From contig JBKPSJ010000099.1 in the NCBI GenBank assembly GCA_046765875.1, forward strand, positions 20,591 through 84,590: 64,000 bases of DNA. The letters are read 5' to 3'. The stretch's first letter is position 1. Every line of letters begins with the position of its first letter. The translations under genes and the position numbers were made by a program. The DNA is from DASRHY01 sp046765875 (GTDB taxonomy: Bacteria > Actinomycetota > Actinomycetes > Propionibacteriales > Kribbellaceae). Below, in pieces: positions 7,278 to 15,943 of the stretch. The notes beneath the pieces are model-generated. The model made no database searches, was not told where the DNA came from, and saw nothing but the letters and a program-made list of their open reading frames with translations.

Positions 7278-8582
7278 ATGACGGCAGCGGCCCGGCGCCC
7301 GATCGGTGACACGATCCCGGTCGACGTGGCCCGGCGGATCGCACTCACCGCGCAAGGGTTCGCCGATCCGAGACCGGCCGGCCGCGTCGACGCCCGGCAC
7401 ATCCGGCGAGTGGTCGACCGCATCGGCGTGCTGCAACTCGACTCGGTGAACGTGCTGTGCCGTTCGCACTACCTGCCGCTGTTCGCACGGCTGGGGTCTT
7501 ATCCGCGTACGACGCTGGACCGGCTGTGCTGGTCTGCTGACCGCCAGCTGTTCGAGTACTTTTGGGGTCACAAGGCGGCCTTGCTTCCGCTCAGCTCTTA
7601 CCCGTTGGTCCGCTGGCGGATGCGGGCGGTCGAACGGCAGGTCTGGAGCGCCGAGCTGGACCCGGACGTGGAAGCGCCCTGGGCGGTCATCACCGGTATG
7701 CGCCGGCTCACCGAAGAACGACCCGGGCTCGTCGACGACGTACTCGAGAATGTCACCGCGCACGGGCCGGTGACTGCCGGTGAGGCGAGCCCCGACGGCG
7801 TACGCCGCAAGGCGACAGACCCGGACCCGGACCCGACCACCGGCCGGATGTGGAACTGGCAGGACGCCAAGATCGCCATCGAGTACCTGTTCTCCTCGGG
7901 ACGGGTCAGCATCGCGAGCCGGCGCAACTTCGAACGCAGGTACGACCTCACCGAACGGGTGCTGCCCGCCGAGTTGCTGGCCGGGCCCGAGCTGGGTGCC
8001 GACGATGCCCGGCGGGAGCTGGTCCGGATCTCGGCCCGGTCGCTCGGTGTCGCGACTGCGCGCGAATTGTGCGGATCGGGCGGCGGCTACATGCCGTTGC
8101 CCACGGCAACCGCCAGGCACCTGATCGCCGAACTTGTCGATGCCGGCGAACTGATTCCGGTACGCGTCGAAGGTATGGCTCAGCAGAGCTACCTGTGGTC
8201 GGAGGCCGAGGACCGGCCGGTGCAGGCTCGTGCGCTGCTGTCACCATTCGACACGTTGATCTGGAACCGCGACCGGACCCATCGGCTGTTCGACTTCTTC
8301 TACCGGATCAGCATCTACACGCCTGCGGCACAGCGGGTGCATGGCTACTACGTCCTGCCGTTCCTGCTCGGTGACCGGCTGGTCGCCCGGGTCGACCTGA
8401 AGTCCGATCGCCGCAACTCCGCGTTGCTCGTTCCGACGGTCACCGCCGAACCCGGCGTACCCGACGCCGACATCGCCGAACCGCTGGCAGCCGAGCTCAT
8501 CCTGATGGCCCGCTGGCTTGAGCTCGACCGAGTCCTCGTGACCGCTCGCAGCAAGCTCGGACGAATCCTCGCCCGGGCCTGA
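7278..8582 (+). CDS. Winged-helix DNA glycosylase of the YcaQ/AlkX (HTH_42) family
   Basis: A 434-aa protein whose N-terminus (VDRIGVLQLDSVNVLCRSHYLPLFARLGSY) is the conserved start of the HTH_42/YcaQ family. Characterised members are DNA glycosylases that unhook interstrand crosslinks or remove bulky alkylated bases. Two subgroups are told apart by a Q-phi-Q or Q-phi-D catalytic motif; here the motif is QLD, the YcaQ/AlkX type expected for crosslink repair. Further family landmarks are FEYFWGHKAALLP and LSPFDTLIWNRDRTHRLFDFFYRI. TACGTT lies 6 nt before the ATG, so the mRNA may be leaderless. It follows the sigma gene by 24 bp but probably has its own promoter. Confidence 0.82.
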   Translation: MTAAARRPIGDTIPVDVARRIALTAQGFADPRPAGRVDARHIRRVVDRIGVLQLDSVNVLCRSHYLPLFARLGSYPRTTLDRLCWSADRQLFEYFWGHKAALLPLSSYPLVRWRMRAVERQVWSAELDPDVEAPWAVITGMRRLTEERPGLVDDVLENVTAHGPVTAGEASPDGVRRKATDPDPDPTTGRMWNWQDAKIAIEYLFSSGRVSIASRRNFERRYDLTERVLPAELLAGPELGADDARRELVRISARSLGVATARELCGSGGGYMPLPTATARHLIAELVDAGELIPVRVEGMAQQSYLWSEAEDRPVQARALLSPFDTLIWNRDRTHRLFDFFYRISIYTPAAQRVHGYYVLPFLLGDRLVARVDLKSDRRNSALLVPTVTAEPGVPDADIAEPLAAELILMARWLELDRVLVTARSKLGRILARA

Positions 8583-8792
8583 TTCCGAGTTGGGGGATTC
8601 TCCCGACGCGACGATCGAGCACTCTGCCGGATCGTCGTCGCATGACGAACACATTCACGAGGCCACCCCGGACGAGGGTCGCTGGTCACGCGTACTGCGC
8701 TGTCTCAGTCCTGGCCTGTACTCCAGCGCATTGGTCTTCGGTCTTCCGATGTCCGGCCAGGTCTGGCGGGCGCTGTTCAAGGAGCGGACGCG
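8583..8792. other. Intergenic stretch, no supported gene
   Basis: A 68-codon frame (8590-8796) ends with a 4-bp overlap on the next gene's ATG, but it shows no family resemblance and no ribosome-binding site of its own. An AAGGAG site for the VOC gene lies near the end. Confidence 0.4.
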
Positions 8793-9240
8793 ATGACGCC
8801 GGGCATCCTGGGCGTGTCGCACGTCTCGCTGAGCGTGCGGGACCGCGATGCGGCCAAGCATTTCTGGGTCGAGGTGATGGGCTTCGACGTCTTCGCCGAG
8901 GAGTCGGCCTACTGCTTACTGATCGACACAGCCGCGGGGGCTGGCGGTCATCGTGGCCGACCACCACGGGACCGTGTCCGGTGTCTTCGACGAGCACAAC
9001 GTCGGCCTGGACCACCTGGCGTATGCGGTGCCGGATGTCGAGGCCCTGCTCGCCTGGCAGCAGCGGCTGGCAACCCTCGGCGTACCGCCCTCACCGATCG
9101 CCGAGACCGACGCCGGCCACCACCTGAATCTGCGCGCACCCGACAACGTGGCGATCGAGCTGTACGTGATGAAGCCGGACTTCGGCACCCTCCTCGGCCT
9201 CGCGGACGACGCCCTCCCGGTGGCCGTTACCCGCAGGTGA
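8793..9240 (+). pseudogene. VOC-family (glyoxalase-like) protein interrupted by one extra G
   Basis: The first half (ILGVSHVSLSVRDRDAAKHFWVEVMGFDVFAEES...CLLIDTAAG) and the second half (LAVIVADHHGTVSGVFDEHNVGLDHLAYAVPDV to NVAIELYVMKPDF) are the two beta-alpha-beta-beta-beta modules of one vicinal-oxygen-chelate protein, but in different frames. The shift falls in the G5 run at 8936-8940; with four Gs the reading frame is continuous. Metal-ligand candidates are the His in VSHVSL, the His in LDHLAY and the Glu in AIELY. AAGGAG precedes the ATG. VOC proteins act as lyases, dioxygenases or resistance proteins. It may be intact in the living cell if the extra G is a sequencing error. Confidence 0.8.
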
Positions 9241-9241
9241 G

Positions 9242-9646
9242 TCAGGGCGCGTCGACAGCCAGCGCCCGTGCGAGTTCGGTACGCGACCGCAGCCCACGTT
9301 TGCGGAGTACGGCCCCCAGGTGGCGCTCGACCGTCTTGGGACTGCTCTTCGCGCCCGACAACGACACGACCTCGCGATGCCGGGCGGCCTGCTTCGGGTT
9401 CACCCCGAACACCCGGTAACCGGCCGCGACCAGCGCCCGCACCCACGGCCCACGATCGGTCTCGATACACACCAACGCCCCAGACGGGTCGGCATCATCA
9501 ACCAGGAAGGTGGCGACCAGCTCACGCAGCCGCGCCATCCCGGCCACGCCCTCCGGCAGCCGCGCGGCACACAGGGTCCGGCCGACCTCATCTTGCACCT
9601 CCACGTCGTGGTGGTCTTCTGCCCAGTCGTCCCCGACGAACAACAC
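9242..9646 (-). pseudogene. Chimeric ORF: IS110 transposase N-terminus fused to a LuxR helix-turn-helix tail
   Basis: A 134-codon frame from GTG 9646. Residues 1 to about 101 (LFVGDDWAEDHHDVEVQDE, IETDRGPWVRALVAAGYRV, NPKQAARHREVVSLSGAKS) are the RuvC-like start of an IS110-family transposase. Right after SGAKS, where such transposases continue with an Asp-rich DAGDA segment, the protein becomes SPKTVERHLGAVLRKRGLR, the recognition helix of a LuxR/LAL regulator, and ends 15 residues later at ELARALAVDAP. The junction is at about 9344. Neither part can be functional alone: the transposase lacks its C-terminal serine domain and the regulator lacks everything except its last 34 residues. Confidence 0.82.
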
Positions 9647-9905
9647 CGCGGTCTCCGCTCTAGCCGATGGTCACGGTCAACAGCCCGCGGGAGACTCCGG
9701 CGCCCTAATGGACCAGTGCTCACGCCGCACAAGACGGACGGGCACGACACCCCATCAGCCATCCCATCTCCCGACCACCGGCGAGGGCACGCTCTGACCC
9801 CAGGACTCACATCAGTCCAGGTGAGGCAAGTGCTCACCCGCCGGCGGCGACAGGCACCCAGTCTGCCAGCGACCGACCCGGCTCATCTCCCATTAGGTTG
9901 GCGAA
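9344..9905 (-). mobile_element. IS110-family remnant: left end plus truncated transposase
   Basis: The transposase fragment (9344-9646) is preceded on the minus strand by about 250 bp without a convincing gene. In IS110-group elements this non-coding left end encodes the bridge RNA that pairs with donor and target DNA. The outer boundary is uncertain because IS110 elements lack long inverted repeats; I placed it near the GTTGGCG at about 9900 only as a guide. The right part of the element, including the catalytic serine domain, is gone, so it cannot move by itself. Confidence 0.55.
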
Positions 9906-10075
9906 ACAGATACGTCGTCAGAATCTAGCGGTCACGCGGGTGCGAGTGGATCATCCAGATGAGCGACTAGTGGAGCGCACGGGTCGACTCCTGCGGGGAC
10001 GACATCGCGACACTCGGCGGGGAGGGCTGACATGGTCACGGCGTACGTCGAGGTCGCACCTAGGAGGGACGTGAC
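9906..10075. other. Intergenic leader of the SRPBCC gene
   Basis: No gene is seen. An AGGAGGG ribosome-binding site at 10062-10068 serves the GTG start at 10076. Confidence 0.4.
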
Positions 10076-10513
10076 GTGGACGTTGATGTCACGGTGGAAG
10101 CTGTCATCGCCCACCCGGTCGAGGTAGTGGCGGCGTACGCGGGTGATCCAAGCAACGCACCCGAGTGGTACTCCAACATCGACTCCGTTCGGTGGCGGAC
10201 CGAGCCACCGATGAAGGTCGGCTCCCAGATGGACTTCCAGGCCAGGTTCCTGGGCCGGCGGCTGTCCTACACATACGAAGTCGTCCAGTACGTGCCTGGT
10301 GAGCGGCTGGTCATGCGAACAGCCGATGGACCGTTCCCGATGGAGACGACCTACATGTGGCAGCCGGCGCCCGGAGGAACCCTGATGAGGCTGCGCAACC
10401 GCGGCACACCCAGCGGATTCGCCGCCATCGCAGGTCCGGTCATGCAAAAGGCGATGCGACACGCGATGTCGAAGGACCTCTCCCGCCTGGAAGCCCGCCT
10501 CAAGACGCGCTGA
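10076..10513 (+). CDS. SRPBCC-family (polyketide cyclase/START-like) protein
   Basis: A 145-aa protein with the helix-grip layout: DVDVTVEAVIAHPVEVVAAYAGDPSNAPEWYSNI at the start, then KVGSQMDFQARFLGRRLSYTYEVVQYVPGERLVMRTADGPF, and a long C-terminal helix (MQKAMRHAMSKDLSRLEARL). Such proteins bind hydrophobic ligands; no catalytic residue can be assigned. The GTG start at 10076 is placed by AGGAGG 8 nt upstream. Confidence 0.85.
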   Translation: MDVDVTVEAVIAHPVEVVAAYAGDPSNAPEWYSNIDSVRWRTEPPMKVGSQMDFQARFLGRRLSYTYEVVQYVPGERLVMRTADGPFPMETTYMWQPAPGGTLMRLRNRGTPSGFAAIAGPVMQKAMRHAMSKDLSRLEARLKTR

Positions 10514-10622
10514 GCAGATACACCTCGTTGCGCGAACACCAGATCTCGATCTGGCGCAACTTTGGCGCGCTGCGATGCATCAGGTGCGGTGGGGGCCGGC
10601 ACGACTGAAGGAGGGTCTCATC

Positions 10623-11723
10623 ATGTCCGGACGCCGTACCGTCTCCGGTCTGCTCGTTCTGACCATGGCTGCGGCGGCATTGATCACGTCGCCGGCCGCG
10701 GCCGCTGTGCCCCCGTGCCCCAACCCTGACGACACCTTGCTCGTCGGCTGGACGATCCCCGCTCCCGAGACGCACGGGCGCAACCCGGACCTGCTGGCGA
10801 TCAGCCCAGGCGACACCTCGTTCGCCGTTGCGCACATGCTGTGGTGCAACCCGACCACGCTGACCATCGCCCGGCCGGACGGCACCGGCGAGCACACGAT
10901 GACCATGGGACAGATCGTCGACGGCGCAGGTATCGGCAGCTGGGAGGTCGGCACCGAGACCGTCGACTACACCACCGGCACCGGTGCGTGGCGGATCACC
11001 AAGGTGTCCGCAGGCGGCGCCACGGTCGCGCTGAACCATCCGGTCGACTACCGCGTACGCCGCGCCTCGACGGTCTCCCTCCAGGTCAGCCCGGCCACTC
11101 TGCCGACCCGGCCCCGGGCCATTGGCGTAGTGCGGTACTGGAACTACCAGGGCGTCGAGACACCGTCGCCGGGCCGCACCGTCGTTATTCGTACGCCGGA
11201 CACGGCCGTGAACGGGCGCGAGTGGTTCCCCGGCAAAGCACTGGCCACCACTACCACCGACAGTGCCGGCCGGTACTCGGTCACACTGCCGATCGGCTCC
11301 ACGCAGTACGTCATCGCGGATGTACCCGGCACCACCGCGCTCGGGTATGTGTTCACCCCGTTCGTGAGCCCGGTGCTTACGACCGTCTACCACCCGACGT
11401 ACCTCACCGGTCGAGCAGCACCGACGAACACGACCGTGGCGCGACCCGGTTCGAAGATGTCGACGTACGGACACCTGTCGGTCGTCTACAACTCCGGCAA
11501 GACCGGCTCATTCGCCAAACAAACGGTCTTGGTCCAGATCCGGCCACTCAGCAACCCTGGCCTCGGCTATCACACCGTCGCCACCGCAGTCACGACCAGT
11601 GCGGGCTACTACTACGCCAACTGGAACATTCCCTACGACGCAGATGTCCGCGTCGCTTACCTCACGCCGTACCAATACATCCGCTCGTCGTTCCGCTACC
11701 TCGCCCGAGTCGATGTCCACTGA
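10623..11723 (+). CDS. Secreted protein of unknown function
   Basis: A 366-aa protein from ATG 10623, chosen for the AAGGAGGG upstream. MSGRRTVSGLLVLTMAAAALITSPAAAA is a clear Sec signal peptide with a likely cut after AAA. The mature part is rich in Thr, Val, Tyr and Pro and looks all-beta; GKALATTTTDSAGRYSVTLP and KQTVLVQIRPLSNPGLGYHTVATAVTTSAGYYYANWNIPYDADVRV resemble repeated Ig-like carboxypeptidase-regulatory modules. The one Cys near the mature N-terminus (VPPCPNP) and another in LWCNPTT could form a disulphide. I recognise no named family. It stands alone, convergent with the antiporter gene. Confidence 0.75.
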   Translation: MSGRRTVSGLLVLTMAAAALITSPAAAAVPPCPNPDDTLLVGWTIPAPETHGRNPDLLAISPGDTSFAVAHMLWCNPTTLTIARPDGTGEHTMTMGQIVDGAGIGSWEVGTETVDYTTGTGAWRITKVSAGGATVALNHPVDYRVRRASTVSLQVSPATLPTRPRAIGVVRYWNYQGVETPSPGRTVVIRTPDTAVNGREWFPGKALATTTTDSAGRYSVTLPIGSTQYVIADVPGTTALGYVFTPFVSPVLTTVYHPTYLTGRAAPTNTTVARPGSKMSTYGHLSVVYNSGKTGSFAKQTVLVQIRPLSNPGLGYHTVATAVTTSAGYYYANWNIPYDADVRVAYLTPYQYIRSSFRYLARVDVH

Positions 11724-11728
11724 CCTCG

Positions 11729-12688
11729 TCAGGCGTGGGAGATGAGCAGCCACACGAGATAGCTGACGTACGCCGTGACGTACACGGCTCCCTCGAGCCG
11801 GGTGATGCGGCCGCCCGACACGAAGACCGGCACGCAGGCCACCGCCGCTGCGACCATCAGCAGCAGATCGCCTTCGAGTACCTCGTCGGGTACGTGGACG
11901 ACATCCGGCGCCGCGAGGATCGTGATTCCGAGAATGATCGCGATGTTGTAGACACTCGATCCCAGCAAGTTGCCCAGGGCAATCTCGCGGTCTCCTCGGA
12001 TCGTCGAGAGAACCGTGGTCACGAGCTCAGGAGCCGACGTGCCGATGGCGACGATGGTCAACCCGATGACGGCGTCGCTGACGCCGAGCGCACTGGCAGC
12101 GTCGACGGCGCCGTCCACGAGCAGCGTCGCCCCGACCACGATGATCGCTATACCGACGAGCAGGAACAGCACGTCCAGCCACGGCCGGGCCGACATGCGC
12201 TCGGCATTCTGCGGAACGTACTCCGCCTGGACCGATGCGGCCTCTCGGCGGCTGGTACGCAGGATCCCGAATGTGTAAGCAGCCCCGAGGAGCAGCAGCA
12301 GTACGCCGTCGAGCGTGCCGAGCGAGCCGTCGAACGCGAGGACCAGTAGCAACAACGACGCTCCGGTCATGACCGGAAGGTCGAACCGCACCGTCCGCCG
12401 GTCGAGCGTGATCGGAAGGATCAACGCGCTCAGGCCGAGGATGAGCAGCAGGTTGACCAGGTTCGTACCCACGATGTTGCCGACCGCCAGGCCCGCGTTG
12501 CTCTGACGCGCGGCGTCGACGCCGACGGCAAGCTCCGGCAGGCTGGTGCCGAGGGAAACGACCGTGACCCCGATGACGATCGGCGCGATCCCCAGCCGCA
12601 GCGCCAGCCCCGCCCCACCCCGCACCAGCAGCTCGGCTCCACCCAGAAGGCCGATGAGACCGACGACGATCAGCAGGGCGCTCGACAT
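11729..12688 (-). CDS. CaCA-family calcium/sodium antiporter
   Basis: A 319-aa inner-membrane protein of about ten helices. The two alpha-repeats that form the ion path are clear: VSLGTSLPELAVGVDAARQ followed by AVGNIVGTNLVNLLLILG in the first half, and VAIGTSAPELVTTVLSTIRG followed by ALGNLLGSSVYNIAIILG in the second. The paired Glu of GTSxPEL are the conserved cation ligands. Members exchange Ca2+ (or K+) for Na+ or H+. A hydrophilic loop near the middle (RTSRREAASVQAEYVPQNAERMSARP) separates the halves. It lies 28 bp after the baeRF gene on the same strand and may be co-transcribed with it. Confidence 0.92.
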   Translation of the reverse strand: MSSALLIVVGLIGLLGGAELLVRGGAGLALRLGIAPIVIGVTVVSLGTSLPELAVGVDAARQSNAGLAVGNIVGTNLVNLLLILGLSALILPITLDRRTVRFDLPVMTGASLLLLVLAFDGSLGTLDGVLLLLLGAAYTFGILRTSRREAASVQAEYVPQNAERMSARPWLDVLFLLVGIAIIVVGATLLVDGAVDAASALGVSDAVIGLTIVAIGTSAPELVTTVLSTIRGDREIALGNLLGSSVYNIAIILGITILAAPDVVHVPDEVLEGDLLLMVAAAVACVPVFVSGGRITRLEGAVYVTAYVSYLVWLLISHA

Positions 12689-12716
12689 TCAGACCACCCT
12701 GGACGCCGGGGCCGGC

Positions 12717-13838
12717 TCAGAACGGGTACCGGAACATCGCCGCGGCCGTCCCGCCCTCGGGAACGTCGTCGGTACGCACGGCCAGGACGTGCCCACCGGC
12801 CAGCAGCACGCGCCTGGCGATCTCGTCGACGACGCCGTAACTGGAGGCGTCGTCCTCGGCGAGCGTCATCGCGCCGGAATCCTCGTCGACGTAGCCGGGT
12901 ACTTTCGCGTCGATGTCGAGGAGCAACGTGTCGACAGCACCCTGGGTCGCGGCGCGCGCGATGATCGCGAGGTCGGCGGACGCGCGGCCCTGCGAGAAGC
13001 GCTGCTCGAACCGGTCGCGGATCTCCGACAGTTCCTGCGCATAGATCTGATCGAGGATGGTACGCGCCGTGGCCGCGAGCTCGGCGTCTGTCGCGCCTTC
13101 CGGGTTGCCGGGGATGCCCATCCCGGCGAGATGCGGGTAGCTGCTGAGCGAGCGGTAGATCGCGTCCAGAGGCTCGGCGCCGGCGAGGATCAGCGGCAGC
13201 TCGAGACCGGTGAGGACGCCGCGCAGCGCCTGGTCGACCTTGCGCGCGTACTGCCGCAGCCTGACCTTCTGGCCCTCTGAGCCCTGGAGACGGCCGATCG
13301 GGGACCGCTCGGCGATCGATGCCTTACCGGCGGCGGACGCCGCGTCCGTCGGAAGTCCGGGTACGTCGACCGGGTACGGCGGTCCGTCACGTGTGATCTC
13401 GACCAGGCGTACCGAGCCGGCGGCGAGTGCCAGGATGAAGGCCGCCTGCGGGAAAGTGATGGCCCGCAGCAACGGCTTCACGTAGAACCGGTCGCCGACC
13501 TCAACGGCGCTCGTGAGCTCGTTGGGCAGCCTGTACACCGTCACGTGGCCGGGCGCGGCGAACACCGCCAGGCTGCGCGCCTGCACGGCCCAGAAGTCGT
13601 CATCGTCGACGAGCTCGTCCAGCGACTCGCGTACATCGGCTGTGCCCCGACGGTCTGCCCCTGCCTCCTCGAGCTGCCTGGTGGCCTCCGAAGCCAGGTT
13701 CTTGAGCTCGATCCGGGCCGCCTGTGCCTCCTGCGTGATCGTGCTCGTCGGCAGGTAGATCGAGACGCTGAGCGGATCCCGCGCATCGATCAGCCACTCG
13801 AGTTCGTCGTGCGTCGGGATGTCGGTGTGCAGTGTCAC
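12717..13838 (-). CDS. baeRF-family protein (bacterial homologue of archaeal/eukaryotic release factor 1)
   Basis: A 373-aa protein whose N-terminus (LIDARDPLSVSIYLPTS) and middle (FAAPGHVTVYRLPNELTSAVEVGDRFYVKPLLRAI) are typical of the bacterial archaeo-eukaryotic release factor group. The C-terminal third (DLAIIARAATQGAVDTLLLD, DEIARRVLLAGGHVLAVRTDDVP, then AAMFRYPF) resembles the eL30e-like domain of that family. Related proteins bind stalled or hibernating ribosomes; a role in translation stress is family knowledge, not shown here. It is an isolated regulator-like gene with the antiporter downstream. Confidence 0.8.
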   Translation of the reverse strand: MTLHTDIPTHDELEWLIDARDPLSVSIYLPTSTITQEAQAARIELKNLASEATRQLEEAGADRRGTADVRESLDELVDDDDFWAVQARSLAVFAAPGHVTVYRLPNELTSAVEVGDRFYVKPLLRAITFPQAAFILALAAGSVRLVEITRDGPPYPVDVPGLPTDAASAAGKASIAERSPIGRLQGSEGQKVRLRQYARKVDQALRGVLTGLELPLILAGAEPLDAIYRSLSSYPHLAGMGIPGNPEGATDAELAATARTILDQIYAQELSEIRDRFEQRFSQGRASADLAIIARAATQGAVDTLLLDIDAKVPGYVDEDSGAMTLAEDDASSYGVVDEIARRVLLAGGHVLAVRTDDVPEGGTAAAMFRYPF

Positions 13839-14014
13839 CGGTCCACCGTCTCACTGAGCCACTGGCACGCTAATGGCCAAGAGCGAGACCAGGCGCATTA
13901 GTGCACGTGGACGGCATCTTGCGGGCAAGTTCGCGCGGATGGTAAGCCGTTGACGAGACAACGAACTTCCTGGAAACAAGGCAACGCGGGGCGGCGGCGA
14001 CTTTGGAGGCCCGG

Positions 14015-14935
14015 ATGGCACTTCCGACTGAAGTCATTGCGCCCGTGCGGATCGAAGTCCGCGAGGGGCACCGGCTGGCCGTACGGCGTCGTGGGAACGG
14101 CGGCGTGCCGCTGTTGCTCATCCACGGGTTCCCCTGCACGAGCCGGATCTGGTCGCACAACCTCTTCCCGTTGGCCGAGGCGGGCTTCGACGTCGTCGCG
14201 CCGGACCTACGCGGCTACGGCGAGTCCGATTTCGCGCCGGACGGCTTCTACGACTTCAACGCCTTCAACAGCGACCTGACCGGACTGTTCGACCGGCTGG
14301 ACTGGGACCGCGCCGTCGTCGCAGGGCACGACCTGGGCGCGATGACCGCCGTCGACATGGCCAACCGCCACCCCGACCGGGTGGACCGCCTGGTGATCCT
14401 GGACGACTCGATGCCCGACCTGGGTGCGGCGTTCGCGGCGGCGGGTATCCCGCCGACCCGGCCCAAGCCCGCCGTCTACGACTACCAGCGCCGCCAAGGG
14501 CACCATGCCGACGCCTTGGTCGCCGAGCTCGATACGCCCGAGCGGCGGCGGCGCTATATCGGTGAGTTCTACGGGCACCGCCTGTGGTGTCCGCCCGACG
14601 CCTTCGACGAGGACGATCTGGCCTTCCTGACCGAGCCGTACGGGGACGCCGCCCGGCTGCGTGCCGCCTTCGCCGACTACGAGGTCGTCATGGGCACCCG
14701 GCCGCTGTCGGCACCGGAGATGATCGACCGGCCGGTCAGGCAGCCGGCCCTGCTGCTGATCGGCGCCGACCAGGTGACCATCGGCGACCACGTCGAGCAG
14801 CGGTGCGCGCTCGCCTTCCCCGAAGCGGTCGGTCCGTTCTGGGTCAAGGGCGCCGGCCACTTCATGCCATGGGAGCGACCCGAAACGGTCAGCCGCGCCA
14901 TCCGCTCGTTCTGCGGCGATCTGCTGGCGGCGTGA
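14015..14935 (+). CDS. Epoxide hydrolase/haloalkane dehalogenase-type alpha/beta-hydrolase
   Basis: A 306-aa protein from ATG 14015, set by GGAGG 5 nt upstream. It has the oxyanion-hole motif HGFP, the nucleophile elbow GHDLGA with Asp as nucleophile (so not a serine esterase), DLRGYGES, and the C-terminal GAGHFMPWERPE with the catalytic His. Asp nucleophiles at this position are used by epoxide hydrolases and haloalkane/haloacetate dehalogenases. The cap domain (YDYQRRQGHHADALVAELDTPERRRRYIGEFYG) is of medium size. Two strong hairpins follow the stop. Confidence 0.88.
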   Translation: MALPTEVIAPVRIEVREGHRLAVRRRGNGGVPLLLIHGFPCTSRIWSHNLFPLAEAGFDVVAPDLRGYGESDFAPDGFYDFNAFNSDLTGLFDRLDWDRAVVAGHDLGAMTAVDMANRHPDRVDRLVILDDSMPDLGAAFAAAGIPPTRPKPAVYDYQRRQGHHADALVAELDTPERRRRYIGEFYGHRLWCPPDAFDEDDLAFLTEPYGDAARLRAAFADYEVVMGTRPLSAPEMIDRPVRQPALLLIGADQVTIGDHVEQRCALAFPEAVGPFWVKGAGHFMPWERPETVSRAIRSFCGDLLAA

Positions 14936-14938
14936 AAC

Positions 14939-14976
14939 GGCGGAGGGTGCGATCCGGGGAAATCGCACCCTCCGCC
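14939..14976 (+). terminator. 15-bp perfect hairpin after the hydrolase gene
   Basis: Arms 14939-14953 and 14962-14976 pair without mismatch (GGCGGAGGGTGCGAT with its complement); loop of 8 nt. It starts 3 nt after the stop codon. Confidence 0.75.
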
Positions 14977-14977
14977 C

Positions 14978-15012
14978 GCTCGCCCTCTCGGGGTCAGGGG
15001 AAGAGGGCGAGC
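14978..15012 (+). terminator. Second hairpin, directly adjacent
   Basis: Arms 14978-14988 and 15002-15012 pair perfectly (GCTCGCCCTCT with its complement). It begins one base after the first hairpin ends, giving a tandem stop structure. From here to 15155 I see no gene. Confidence 0.6.
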
Positions 15013-15155
15013 CGCATCCGGGATCGAGGTGATCACGTAGTTGCCACGCGGGGCGGGTGGCCCCGAACATCACGATCTCGTCGGCCTGCGTGGCAGTACG
15101 CACCGGACGCCTCGATGGATTAGACGTGTTGGCGTACGCACGGCGGCGGCCGCGG

Positions 15156-15480
15156 TCATCGCTTCTCCGCGGTCACGACGAGGTAGTCCCAGTCGCTGAC
15201 GAACGTGTTGTCGTGGGCGCGATCGGCTTCGTTGGCGATCCTGACCATGTCCTCGCGGAGGGCAGACCGGCCGGCGTCGTCGAGCTTCGCGGCAGCGGCG
15301 CACGTCGGGCCGTAGTTGGCCAGGAAGAAGTCCGCGAACGCCTCCGGCGAAGCGAACCGCTGGGTCACGGTGGCGGTGTACGAGGCCACGTCGTGGACCC
15401 GCGGACCCAGGAGCTCGGCGACGACCTGCTCGGTTCCCCACCGGGTCGGCGGCTGCGGACGTACGGCGCCATGTCGACCG
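15156..15480 (-). pseudogene. 3' remnant of a SAM-dependent methyltransferase
   Basis: The frame reads PPTRWGTEQVVAELLGPRVHDVASYTATVTQRFASPEAFADFFLANYGPT and ends at DYLVVTAEKR, which is the C-terminal third of a class I methyltransferase. The upstream SAM-binding part (GxGxG) is absent: going towards 15480 the frame becomes unrelated and meets the remnant of a plus-strand regulator. A short product from GTG 15389 would be inactive. Both neighbours here lack their 5' ends, pointing to a deletion across their shared promoter region. Confidence 0.65.
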
Positions 15481-15790
15481 GACGGCGGTGCCGCCGGGCC
15501 GTACCGTGGTCCGATTCTCCTTCGCTGACGTTTCGCCTGAGGATCGCCACTGGTGGGTCGTGATCACCCCCGAAGGGGTGGATCTGTGCAGCTTCGACCC
15601 CGGACATCCGGTGACGGCGAGCATCGAGACGGAGTTGCGGACGTTCACTCGTGTCTGGCGCGGCGAGCTGAGCTGGTCCCAGTCGCATAAGTCCGGCGCG
15701 GTGCAGGTCCACGGGCCCGCGCACGTACGGCGCAATCTGCCGCGGTGGATTCCCAAGACTGGGATAACCGTGCAACCACAGCCCGCCTGA
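15470..15790 (+). pseudogene. 3' remnant of an HxlR-type regulator (SCP2-like domain)
   Basis: From VPPGRTVVRFSFADVSPEDRHWWVVI to TFTRVWRGELSWSQSHKSGAVQVHGPAHVRRNLPRW this is the C-terminal SCP2-like ligand domain that follows the winged helix in a subgroup of HxlR regulators. The winged-helix half is missing. A GTG at 15488 is in frame but has no ribosome-binding site. The same domain type occurs at 26.0-26.3 kb, there with most of its winged helix. Confidence 0.65.
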
Positions 15791-15810
15791 CTCCGCTAAC
15801 GGCGGAGTCA
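15788..15810 (+). terminator. Hairpin overlapping the remnant's stop codon
   Basis: TGACTCCGC (15788-15796) pairs perfectly with 15802-15810 around a 5-nt loop. The TGA stop is the first three bases of the stem. Confidence 0.5.
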
Positions 15811-15943
15811 CGTAACCGGCGACCCCACGCCGTCACTCTCAGCCACGCTAACGGCCGCCCGTCTGGCGGGGTCGTCTTCAACGGGTGATGTGCTCAGGCT
15901 GGATCTGGCCTACCGTCGGGTCTATGGCGGGGGTGGTGGGGAC

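Noticed and set aside
6264..8120. 618-codon minus-strand open frame
   Set aside because: It is antisense to the sigma factor and YcaQ genes, with no recognisable domain and low-complexity composition.
8590..8796. 68-codon plus-strand frame overlapping the VOC start
   Set aside because: The ATGA overlap is attractive, but there is no ribosome-binding site and no conserved feature.
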